A stretch of DNA of 8,038 nucleotides from Lachnospiraceae bacterium (GTDB lineage Bacteria; Bacillota_A; Clostridia; Lachnospirales; Lachnospiraceae). Positions within the stretch are counted from its first letter, which is position 1. Every line of letters starts with the position of its first letter. The notes under the pieces were generated by a model that had not been told where the DNA came from, did no database searches, and worked only from the letters and a program-made list of their open reading frames with translations. This document shows positions 1 through 6,494 of the stretch, in pieces. The position numbers were made by a program, and so were the translations under genes. The stretch spans positions 1 to 8,038 of the forward strand of contig JAISHZ010000361.1 in NCBI GenBank assembly GCA_031262285.1, in the 5' to 3' direction.

Positions 1-144
1 CGCTTGCTTGTGCGCTCATTTTTGCTACCCGGGCTCATCGGAACGCCCAGAGAGTCTAACACCCAAAACTGTCCCCCTACTCTGTTCGGTTCGTCCGGTA
101 TACATTGCCTTTGAATGTAGATCGGCGAACGCGTAAATAGTAAC
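1..144. repeat. Half of a palindromic dispersed repeat (copy 1, cut by window edge)
   Basis: The first 144 bases match, as reverse complement, the left half of the complete repeat at 4263-4402. The shared string starts in the central loop (about 4-11), runs through the inner stem GCGCTCATTTTTGCT (12-26), then CCCGGGCTCATCGGAACGCC, then a segment resembling the outer arm (CTGTCCCC). It ends in the terminal motif GCGAACGCGTAAATAGTAAC (125-144). The other half would lie to the left of the window. The element ends about 40 bases before the -35 box of the GH43 gene. No ORF is present. It looks like a non-autonomous, MITE-like or REP-like intergenic element, and its core hairpin could end transcription coming from the left. 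The similarity was aligned by eye. Confidence 0.8.
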
Positions 145-182
145 AAAAGATTTCGTTGAAATGCAATTTCATGTTCAGGTGC

Positions 183-211
183 TTGACAAAGCTTCTTTTT
201 GGTAGTATCTT
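183..211 (+). promoter_or_regulatory. Sigma-A type promoter of the GH43 gene
   Basis: TTGACA (183-188) is a perfect -35 box. It is followed by a 17-base spacer and TATCTT (206-211) as a weaker -10 box. The start of transcription would fall near 218, giving a leader of about 40 bases. A ribosome site AAAGGA (245-250) lies 6 bases before the ATG at 257. Confidence 0.6.
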
Positions 212-221
212 TTAATTGTAA

Positions 222-235
222 CTAAAACAGTTTAG
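222..235. promoter_or_regulatory. Candidate operator, short inverted repeat after the GH43 -10 box
   Basis: CTAAA-ACAG-TTTAG is a perfect 5-bp dyad with a 4-base gap. It covers the expected transcription start of the GH43 promoter, where a repressor would block initiation. Glycosidase genes are often controlled by LacI- or GntR-type repressors or by AraC-type activators, but the motif is short and AT-rich and no regulator gene is in the window, so chance is possible. Confidence 0.3.
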
Positions 236-256
236 CTTTCAGTCAAAGGATGGCGT

Positions 257-1768
257 ATGAAAAAAGGGATAATGGTGATGGCAGCGATGATCAGTATCGG
301 GCTTGCGGCATGCGGGCAAGCGGAAAATGAAGAAATTCAAGTGATTGAACCAAACTACGAGGGAATCGCAACGATGTCGAATGGCGGAAGAGTCAGCGTT
401 CATGATCCTTCTATCGAGAAATTTGATGGGAAGTATTACATTTTTGGTTCTCATATGACTGGGGCTGTTTCGGAGGATATGAGAAGTTGGACGATGATCG
501 GAGACGGTTATCGGTCGAGCAATCCGATTTTTGCGGATTGGTTTGCCGAGGACGCTCATGTCTTTGATTATGCCGGGGATTATGGCAATGGTTCTTATGC
601 TGTTTGGGCGGAAGATATTATTTATATCAAGGAAATGCAGAAATATGTGATGTATACTTGTACTTCCTCCACCTACATCAAGTCCAATCTGTGTTACGCC
701 ACTTCGGATTCGCCCGAAGGTCCTTATGTATGGCAGGGTCCGTTGCTTTATTCCGGTTTTACTTCGGATGATATCGACCAGACGGATGTTCTGCAATATG
801 TGACGGAGGAATATGCGTTGGATACGTATTTGAAACCGGGCGGCGCTTACGAGAACAATCTATGGCCTAACTGTATCGATCCGGCTCCGTTTTATGACGA
901 AGATGGTAGACTTTGGATGACTTATGGCTCTTGGTCCGGTGGTATCTTTTTGATTGAATTGGATCCTACGACTGGAACTGTCATTCATCCGGAGGCAGAT
1001 CCGGACAATGAAGTGGATCCGTACTTTGGGAAACGTTTGATGGGTGGGAAGCATCGTTCGATCGAAGGTCCTTATATCGAATATGACAAAGAAGCGGGGT
1101 ATTATTATCTGTATGTATCTTACGGTGGTCTGGCGCAGAAGGAAGGCTACCAAATCAGAGTCTTCCGCTCAGAAACTGTGGATGGTCCTTATGTGGATAT
1201 GAACGGGGAATACCCGAACGGCAGAGAAGCTCATTTTGCTTATGGGCTCAAACTCTCCGGTAATTATTATCTGCCCAGTTTAGCGATGGGGTATATGGCG
1301 ACGGGTGGGCAGTCTACTTTAATCGACGATGATGGGAAGCGTTATATTTGCTACCACACTCGATTTGAAAAACGCGGTGAGATGCACGAACCAGCTGTGA
1401 AGCAGATCTTGATCAACAAGGAAGGTTGGCCGGTATTGCTCCCCTACAACACCAAGGGAGAGACGGTTTCCGAGACGGGATATGACAAGGATGAAGTGGT
1501 CGGTGATTATTTCTTCATCAATCAAGGGTTGATGATTAATGACGAAATCGCACAACCGGTGATGATTACCTTGAAAAGTAACGGGAAAGTCACAGGTTCC
1601 ATTCGAGGCACATGGACAATGGAAAAAGGCACGTATTATATGACATTGGAATACAATGACAAAACGTACAGCGGGGTATTCTGCAAAATGCAAGATCAAG
1701 CCGGTGTAGAGATCATGACGTTTTCAGCCGTTGGAAGCAATGAAAGCATTTGGGGTGTGAAGTATTAG
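257..1768 (+). CDS. GH43 family lipoprotein, arabinan endo-1,5-alpha-L-arabinosidase type
   Basis: This is a 503-residue protein, probably anchored on the outer face of the membrane, that hydrolyses alpha-1,5-linked arabinan or a related arabinose polymer. Residues 1-19 form a lipoprotein signal peptide with lipobox LAAC, Cys19 being the lipidated residue. Residues about 45-400 are a five-bladed GH43 beta-propeller: general base Asp50 (VHDPS), pKa-tuning Asp208 (NCIDPAPF), general acid Glu270 (RSIEGPY) and His367 (YHTRF), the likely calcium ligand. The stretch MTYGSWSGGIFLIELD (221-236) is typical of endo-arabinanases. Residues about 410-503 fit the C-terminal beta-barrel of two-domain enzymes such as Bacillus Abn2. 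The length is normal and no residue is missing. The start is supported by AAAGGA 6 bases upstream. The gene stands alone with its own promoter, and its last 4 bases overlap the end of the convergent protease stump. Exo-arabinofuranosidase or xylosidase activity cannot be excluded from motifs alone. Confidence 0.85.
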   Translation: MKKGIMVMAAMISIGLAACGQAENEEIQVIEPNYEGIATMSNGGRVSVHDPSIEKFDGKYYIFGSHMTGAVSEDMRSWTMIGDGYRSSNPIFADWFAEDAHVFDYAGDYGNGSYAVWAEDIIYIKEMQKYVMYTCTSSTYIKSNLCYATSDSPEGPYVWQGPLLYSGFTSDDIDQTDVLQYVTEEYALDTYLKPGGAYENNLWPNCIDPAPFYDEDGRLWMTYGSWSGGIFLIELDPTTGTVIHPEADPDNEVDPYFGKRLMGGKHRSIEGPYIEYDKEAGYYYLYVSYGGLAQKEGYQIRVFRSETVDGPYVDMNGEYPNGREAHFAYGLKLSGNYYLPSLAMGYMATGGQSTLIDDDGKRYICYHTRFEKRGEMHEPAVKQILINKEGWPVLLPYNTKGETVSETGYDKDEVVGDYFFINQGLMINDEIAQPVMITLKSNGKVTGSIRGTWTMEKGTYYMTLEYNDKTYSGVFCKMQDQAGVEIMTFSAVGSNESIWGVKY

Positions 1769-2136
1769 TGCATTTGTGTGACACGATCCCCTGTATCGAT
1801 GAAGCAAAGCAACACGCCATTGCCGGTCAAGTTAAGCGGCTGCCTTTGGATCTGTATGATCCCACAGGCAGCCAGACTGCTGGCATCAAAATCCTCTCTT
1901 GGCGCCGTAATACCGGAGGGGGTCGTCTCTATTAACCCGTATACCTTGGGCATATGACCGTATTCGTACAGATTATCCGGGAGAGGGAGGATATTGAGCC
2001 TGTTCACATAAGCCACATTAAATTCTTCATTAATGCTTGCGTAGCACAAGTCCACATCCTCCGCTCCCAAACGTATCGGAAATTCTGTAATCAAATCAAT
2101 ATAATTTTCTGATAAAATTCGTTCTTTACAATCCAT
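1765..2136 (-). pseudogene. Truncated S8 (subtilisin-like) serine peptidase, N-terminal fragment
   Basis: This 123-codon reading frame resembles the N-terminus of the S8 peptidases common in Lachnospiraceae and related to clostridial Csp germination proteases. Visible landmarks are a start in the MDCKERIL style, AYVNRLNIL (42-50), PKVYGLIE (63-70), the LTGNGV strand (103-108) and FIDTG (112-116), whose Asp114 corresponds to the first residue of the Asp-His-Ser triad. The frame leaves the family pattern right after DTG (DRVTQMH, then stop). The catalytic His and Ser domains, roughly 400 or more residues, are absent, so it cannot be an active protease. The family match is from memory of its sequence pattern. 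It begins 35 bases after the ATPase stop with no terminator between them, so it may be carried on the ATPase transcript. The ribosome site is weak (AGAGATG). It could in principle still make a small propeptide-like protein, but decay after deletion is more likely. Confidence 0.65.
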
Positions 2137-2171
2137 CAGCGCATCTCTATATAAGGATACTTACTATCATT

Positions 2172-4094
2172 TTATGCAGCTTTCACCGGATGTGTCCGCA
2201 GACAACGCAGAGCATTTATGACTGCCAAAACCATCACTCCAACGTCTGCAAAGATTGCTACCCACATATTTGCGATTCCCATTGTTCCCAAGACAAGGCA
2301 AATCGCTTTGATTCCCAATGCGAATACGATATTTTGTGTTACGATACGCAAACATTTTTGAGAAATCCGCATTGCTGTGGGTAGTTTGTGCAAATTGTCG
2401 TCCATTAATACGACGTCTGCTGCTTCAATGGCAGCATCGGAACCCAATGCTCCCATGGCGATTCCCACATCGGATCGCATCAAGACCGGTGCGTCGTTGA
2501 TTCCATCTCCCACAAAAACCAACACATCACGAGTGCTTTGCTTTTGCGCCAAAAGTTGCTCGACTTCCATCACTTTATCGGCGGGCAGCAACTCGCTTTT
2601 GACTTCCTCTAAGGAAAGCTGCGCTGCGATCTTGGTCGCCGCTGCTTTGGAGTCTCCTGTCAACATCACAGTCCTTTGTACGCCGACGGCTTTTAACGCG
2701 CGTATGGCCATCGGTGCATTGACTTTGATGACATCTGCAAGTGCGATCGCGCCTGCGTATTGTCCGTCAATGGCAACATATACTTGACTTCCCGCCTCTG
2801 TATGGGGATGTGTTGATTCATCAGAGACTAAGATTTGTTGGTCATGCATCAGTCGCAGATTCCCAACGATGACGCGATGCCCATTGACGGTCGCGCTCAC
2901 TCCATGCGCACTCATCTCCGTAACGTCTTCCACACGCATTTCTACGTTCGTTTCGTTACAGGCATGGGCAATGCTTTTAGCGATCGGATGTGTCGAATAG
3001 CGTTCCGCTGCATTCGCGAAAGCTAATAGTGTATGCCCCGGATCTTGTTCTCCCTCTGATAAGATTCCAAGCGACGACGGGTAGATACCAACCACCTCGA
3101 AGACCCCTTTGGTCAATGTTCCTGTTTTGTCAAAAACGACTGTTTTGGCGCGTGCCAATGCTTCTAAGTAATTGGATCCTTTGACTAAGATCCCCTTCTT
3201 GGCTGCCGCTCCTATTCCTGCAAAAAAGCTAAGCGGAATAGACATCACAAGTGCGCAAGGACAACTGATTACTAAGAAAGTCAAGGCGCGTTGCACCCAA
3301 ACAGACCATTGCATCTCTTGCCCCATTAGGAGCAAAAAGACTGGTGGTAAAATCGCCAAGAGTACTGCACCTACGCACACAATGGGCGTATAGATACGTG
3401 CAAATTGGGTAATAAAGTTCTCTGATTTTGACTTTTTGGCTTCGGAATGTTCTACCAGTTCCAATATTTTGGCAACCGTAGATTCACTATATTCTTTGGT
3501 CGTCTTGATCTTGAGCAGACCGTCCATATTGACCGCTCCGTTCATTACTAGGGTGCCTATCTCGACTTCTTTGAGGGTACTTTCCCCTGTCAGAGCGCCC
3601 ATATGAAGCGAAGAACTGCCGGCTGTTACCACACCGTCTAAAGGTATCTTCTCTCCCGGTTTCACCAAGATCTCGGTGCCGACAGGCACATTTTCCGGTG
3701 CGACCTTCTCTGTTTGCCCATCCGGTCTTTGGATCATCGCATAATCCGGGCGAATATCCATTAAATCCAGAATACTCTGTCGGCTTTTCCCGACTGCCAC
3801 GTCTTGGAAGAGTTCGCCGATTTGATAAAACAACATTACCGCTACTGCTTCCGCCGATTCTCCGAGCGCAAATGCTCCTACTGTCGCTACTGCCATCAAG
3901 AAATTCTCATCAAACAACTCTCTGTGAAAAATACTTTCCACTGCTTCCCATAGGATATCATATCCTATCACGAGGTAAGGAATCAAAAAGAGAATCCGTG
4001 CGACTCCTTCCGGCATCGGTATCACAAAGAGTGCCACCAGCATCCCCATTGCAGTGATGATTCTGGCTAGTGTCCATTTTTGTTCATTCGTCAT
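2172..4094 (-). CDS. cadA: P1B-type heavy-metal ATPase (Cd2+/Zn2+/Pb2+ efflux), no N-terminal metal-binding domain
   Basis: This is a 640-residue membrane pump that exports divalent soft metals using ATP. The actuator domain holds TGES (169-172). The metal-selecting helix carries SCPCALV with Cys278 and Cys280. The phosphorylation loop is DKTGT with Asp322, the nucleotide domain has the HP pair His369-Pro370, and the hinge is GDGINDAP (529-536). Lys596 in the next-to-last helix and Asp617 in the last helix (FADVG) are the hallmark pair of the Zn/Cd/Pb (P1B-2) group, which argues against a copper pump. Many relatives begin with one or two GMTCxxC domains. Here the protein starts only about 10 residues before the first helix, as in short Firmicutes forms. 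The start is fixed by AGGAGA (4099-4104) close to the ATG. A metal-type operator sits on its promoter, but no ArsR/CadC gene is adjacent. Metal preference is inferred from family motifs. Confidence 0.92.
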   Translation of the reverse strand: MTNEQKWTLARIITAMGMLVALFVIPMPEGVARILFLIPYLVIGYDILWEAVESIFHRELFDENFLMAVATVGAFALGESAEAVAVMLFYQIGELFQDVAVGKSRQSILDLMDIRPDYAMIQRPDGQTEKVAPENVPVGTEILVKPGEKIPLDGVVTAGSSSLHMGALTGESTLKEVEIGTLVMNGAVNMDGLLKIKTTKEYSESTVAKILELVEHSEAKKSKSENFITQFARIYTPIVCVGAVLLAILPPVFLLLMGQEMQWSVWVQRALTFLVISCPCALVMSIPLSFFAGIGAAAKKGILVKGSNYLEALARAKTVVFDKTGTLTKGVFEVVGIYPSSLGILSEGEQDPGHTLLAFANAAERYSTHPIAKSIAHACNETNVEMRVEDVTEMSAHGVSATVNGHRVIVGNLRLMHDQQILVSDESTHPHTEAGSQVYVAIDGQYAGAIALADVIKVNAPMAIRALKAVGVQRTVMLTGDSKAAATKIAAQLSLEEVKSELLPADKVMEVEQLLAQKQSTRDVLVFVGDGINDAPVLMRSDVGIAMGALGSDAAIEAADVVLMDDNLHKLPTAMRISQKCLRIVTQNIVFALGIKAICLVLGTMGIANMWVAIFADVGVMVLAVINALRCLRTHPVKAA

Positions 4095-4176
4095 ACTTTC
4101 TCCTATCTTCGCGAAGGTGCGTCATTTTGTGTATTTGTTGCGATCGATTACTCATACATCATATGCGCATCAGTTC

Positions 4177-4196
4177 ATATGATTGTTTGTTCATAT
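4177..4196. promoter_or_regulatory. ArsR/SmtB-type operator of the metal ATPase gene
   Basis: ATATGATTGTTTGTTCATAT has 6-bp dyad arms (ATATGA / TCATAT) around an 8-base centre. Read on the gene strand it contains TGAACA-N5-TCA, which resembles the TGAA-N6-TTCA core bound by SmtB, CzrA and CadC repressors. It overlaps the -10 box, so a bound apo-repressor would block RNA polymerase and metal would release it. A second CATATG about 16 bases further downstream (4160-4165) may be part of another half-occupied site. The regulator must be encoded outside the window. Confidence 0.6.
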
Positions 4197-4222
4197 TTTA
4201 GCAGAAAATTTTTTCTTGTCAA
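4195..4222 (-). promoter_or_regulatory. Promoter of the metal ATPase gene
   Basis: On the minus strand, TTGACA (4217-4222) and TAAAAT (4195-4200) are separated by a 16-base spacer, close to the sigma-A consensus. The start of transcription should fall near 4188, giving a leader of about 90 bases to the ATG at 4094. The spacer is A/T-rich (A6 followed by T4). Confidence 0.75.
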
Positions 4223-4262
4223 TTCAAATATTTTGGTTTTCAATGCCAAACGGGAAATGATC

Positions 4263-4523
4263 AAAACTGTTCACGCTTTCGCGCTGTACGTTAAGGGCGT
4301 TGTATCCCGGACGAACAGCACAGCGTAGGGGACAGTTTGGGGTGTTAGACTCTCTGGGCGTTCCGATGAGCCCGGGCAGCAAAAATGAGCGCACAAGCAG
4401 GCGCTCATTTTTGCTTGGTCTCATCTCCACAGAACGTATAACACCCCAAACTGTCCCCTACGCTGTGCTGTTCTGTGCATTGATAGGCTATTTACTCAGA
4501 TCTGCTAATGTGTGAATAACAAC
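4263..4523. repeat. Complete palindromic dispersed repeat (copy 2), MITE-like
   Basis: This element of about 261 bp lies between clpX and the ATPase promoter. It has perfect 35-bp inverted arms at 4313-4347 and 4439-4473, a central hairpin at 4378-4415, a GATGAG/CTCATC pair between them, and degenerate outer ends: AACTGTTCACGCTTTCGC on the left, and GCTAATGTGTGAATAACAAC (4504-4523) on the right. The outer ends match the termini of copies 1 and 3. It encodes no plausible protein, and the frames crossing it exist only because of the palindrome. No clear target-site duplication was found. The ends are set by comparison between copies and may be off by a few bases. Confidence 0.8.
4378..4415. terminator. 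Bidirectional intrinsic terminator in the repeat core
   Basis: AGCAAAAATGAGCGC (4378-4392) and GCGCTCATTTTTGCT (4401-4415) form a perfect 15-bp stem with an 8-base loop. The GC-rich inner part GAGCGC/GCGCTC is flanked by A5 on one side and T5 on the other, so either strand yields a hairpin followed by a U-run. It could end clpX transcripts, which arrive on the minus strand about 370 bases after the clpX stop, and so shield the metal-regulated promoter. Confidence 0.6.
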
Positions 4524-4783
4524 CGCTCATCTGCGTTTGCAGTCGCTTAGTACAGAGATTTGCAATGATCTGGACTTCATACCAAAACAAAGATATCTGA
4601 AGAAGACTGTATATTCATTTGCGTTGTAGCTCCATCATATGATTCAATACTAGTCTAGCTAATTCAAAGACGTTATACTAGTATAAACATTTTCAATTAC
4701 CTTTATGTTTCCACTCGAAACGCTTGAGAGCATTACTGTGATCCGGTCAATTCATACCATGAAGTTAATTAAATCCCTTTATA
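4524..4783. other. Non-coding gap downstream of clpX, with a 14-bp perfect palindrome
   Basis: No gene, RNA gene or classical terminator is recognisable here. The only clear structure is TTATACTAGTATAA (4673-4686), a perfect 14-bp palindrome. A related ATACTAGT occurs about 25 bases earlier, at 4648-4655. This could be a protein-binding site or simple AT-rich chance. Confidence 0.4.
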
Positions 4784-6268
4784 CTATGAGTGTTTTTCCG
4801 GTAGCAAATTGCCTCGGATCTGGATAAGCGGTCCTCCGCTTCCCTCGATGTATTCTTTGGTGATCGTGACTCGTCCGATGTTATCATCCTTGGGGATTTC
4901 ATACATGATATCGAGCATGAATTCTTCGATAATCGACCGCAAAGCACGCGCGCCGGTATCTCGCTTTAAAGCTTTTTGTGCGATTGCTTCAAGTGCGTCA
5001 TGTGTAAATTCCAGTTTGACTTCATCCAATTCCAATAATTTTTCGTACTGTTTCAAAATCGCGTTTTTGGGTTCTTTTAAGATTGTAACCATCATCTCTT
5101 CGGTCAATCCGTGCAATGTGAAAATAATCGGTAGTCGCCCGATAAATTCCGGTATCATCCCAAATTTGCGGATATCTTCTACTTGAACTTTTTCGAGGAT
5201 ATTTTTATCTTTGTCGTATTTATCTTTTAATTCGGAATTGAATCCCATGGATGATGTCTTGGATAGGCGTTCTTTGATGATGACTTCCAAATCAGGAAAG
5301 GCGCCTCCACATATAAAGAGAATATTGCGTGTGTTCACAGTCGCGAGAGGAACCATCGCATTTTTGCTATTGGCTCCTACGGGTACTTCTACTTCCGCAC
5401 CTTCCAAGATTCGTAACAGTCCTTGTTGAACGCTTTCTCCGCTCACGTCGCGAGAAGTCGTATTTTTCTTTTTGGCGATTTTGTCTATCTCGTCTATAAA
5501 GACGATTCCTTGTTCCGCTTTCTCTACATCATTTTCGGCAGCCACAAGCAGCTTGGATACCACGCTTTCGATGTCATCGCCAATATAACCGGCTTCCGTG
5601 AGGGAAGTCGCATCGGCGATCGCCAAAGGTACATCCAGAAGCCGCGCCAGCGTTTTCACCAAGTAGGTCTTGCCGCTTCCGGTCGGTCCGATCATCAGCA
5701 TATTGGATTTTTCGATTTCGATCTCGTCCATAGTCTTGGATGCCACGCGTTTGTAGTGATTGTATACCGCGACGCTCATCACCTTCTTGGCGTGTTCCTG
5801 TCCTACCACATATTCATCCAGACTCCTCTTGATTCGATGCGGTGGTGGAATATTTTTGATATCAAATACGGGAGCTTGTTGATTTTGCGGTTTCTTCTTT
5901 TTGATTTTCTGTTTGTTCGGAATCCCGCCGTCTCCTTGTAAATCTGCGAGATTCACAAAACTGATATTCGGAAAAGGAGGTTTTTTGAGTTTGTCCGTAG
6001 AAGCATCCGGTGGGGTCATGTGTTGCAGCATTCCTTGATAATCAAATTGGCTGACGGTATCCATCGTTTTGCGCATACAATCTTCGCATACGCAAATCTG
6101 ATTGGGAAGCTTGAACATCTTACCCGCTTTGCTCTCGGGTCTACGGCAAACAAAGCAAACATCCTCATATTCTTTTTTTTCTTTTTTCTCTTGATCCGAT
6201 GGTGTCGATTGCTTCACCGTATCCTTTTCCTGTTCTTTCTCATTTTTTTCGTCTATATCACTGGGCAT
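4784..6268 (-). CDS. clpX: ClpX-type AAA+ unfoldase, long-linker variant
   Basis: This is a 494-residue ATP-driven unfoldase expected to feed proteins into ClpP in the cytoplasm. After a charged N-terminal tail (1-35) comes a zinc-binding domain with Cys38, Cys41, Cys61 and Cys64. A lysine-rich linker (about 85-145) leads to the AAA+ core: Walker A GPTGSGKT (194-201), pore loop GYIG (227-230), Walker B IVFIDE (255-260), the GRLP arginine-finger region (Arg378) and sensor-2 GAR (439-441). MGF (341-343) takes the place of the IGF loop that docks on ClpP. E. coli ClpX is 424 residues, so this form is about 70 longer, mainly in tail and linker. At the pore entrance, the position of the RKH loop reads SKN (301-303). 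No tig, clpP or lon gene is adjacent, so it may be a second, accessory ClpX. The ribosome site is weak (AGAGAG, 6274-6279), but the next in-frame starts would cut into the zinc domain. Confidence 0.93.
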   Translation of the reverse strand: MPSDIDEKNEKEQEKDTVKQSTPSDQEKKEKKEYEDVCFVCRRPESKAGKMFKLPNQICVCEDCMRKTMDTVSQFDYQGMLQHMTPPDASTDKLKKPPFPNISFVNLADLQGDGGIPNKQKIKKKKPQNQQAPVFDIKNIPPPHRIKRSLDEYVVGQEHAKKVMSVAVYNHYKRVASKTMDEIEIEKSNMLMIGPTGSGKTYLVKTLARLLDVPLAIADATSLTEAGYIGDDIESVVSKLLVAAENDVEKAEQGIVFIDEIDKIAKKKNTTSRDVSGESVQQGLLRILEGAEVEVPVGANSKNAMVPLATVNTRNILFICGGAFPDLEVIIKERLSKTSSMGFNSELKDKYDKDKNILEKVQVEDIRKFGMIPEFIGRLPIIFTLHGLTEEMMVTILKEPKNAILKQYEKLLELDEVKLEFTHDALEAIAQKALKRDTGARALRSIIEEFMLDIMYEIPKDDNIGRVTITKEYIEGSGGPLIQIRGNLLPEKHS

Positions 6269-6307
6269 ATTTTCTCTCTTTTCTATGTCTCGCTTTTGTG
6301 ATTCAAT

Positions 6308-6334
6308 ATTTTAGATGGAACTCTACTTCGTTCC
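6308..6334 (-). promoter_or_regulatory. Candidate clpX promoter region with an inverted repeat
   Basis: On the minus strand TAAAAT (6308-6313) could be a -10 box, with about 33 bases of leader before the clpX start. The -35 position is far from consensus (TAGGAA). Between them lies GGAAC-N8-GTTCC (6317-6334), a perfect 5-bp dyad that could bind a regulator. It does not fit CIRCE or CtsR patterns, and its gap is too wide for a Firmicutes LexA box. Confidence 0.3.
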
Positions 6335-6338
6335 TACA

Positions 6339-6453
6339 GTTACTATTCCCGGATTCGCCAATGAACTTTTAAAGGTAGTGTATCTCGGCTCTGTGCTGTT
6401 TTTTGTGTATCAATAATCTTTTGAAATGTAGATTGCGAACGCGTGTATGGTAC
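6339..6453. repeat. Shortened copy of the dispersed repeat (copy 3)
   Basis: The left end GTTACTATTCCCGGATTCGCC (from 6339) is, inverted, close to the terminus of copy 1. The right end GCGAACGCGTGTATGGTAC (6435-6453) matches it directly. The inner part GCTCTGTGCTGTT resembles the outer-arm junction of copy 2. The central hairpin and the CTGTCCCC arms are missing, so only about 115 bp remain. It fills most of the gap between the NlpC/P60 gene and clpX. Confidence 0.6.
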
Positions 6454-6494
6454 CCTCTTGCATAAGATATCTTTTCCTGCTTCATGAAACGAAT

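Noticed and set aside
2190..4057. Several plus-strand ORFs inside the ATPase gene
   Set aside because: Antisense shadows of a complete gene with all family motifs. None has a credible start region or domain.
4095..4188. Riboswitch in the roughly 90-base ATPase leader
   Set aside because: No conserved riboswitch core or terminator/antiterminator pair was visible. The DNA operator is the simpler explanation.
4224..4515. Small ORFs on both strands across the complete palindromic repeat
   Set aside because: They mirror each other because the DNA is palindromic, have no ribosome site, and show no protein-like composition.
4495..4783. tRNA or small RNA gene after clpX
   Set aside because: No cloverleaf, CCA end, GTTCGA-type T-arm or promoter-terminator pair could be found.
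6317..6334. LexA (SOS) box at the clpX promoter
   Set aside because: The GAAC/GTTC halves are 8 bases apart, whereas Firmicutes LexA sites have a 4-base gap.
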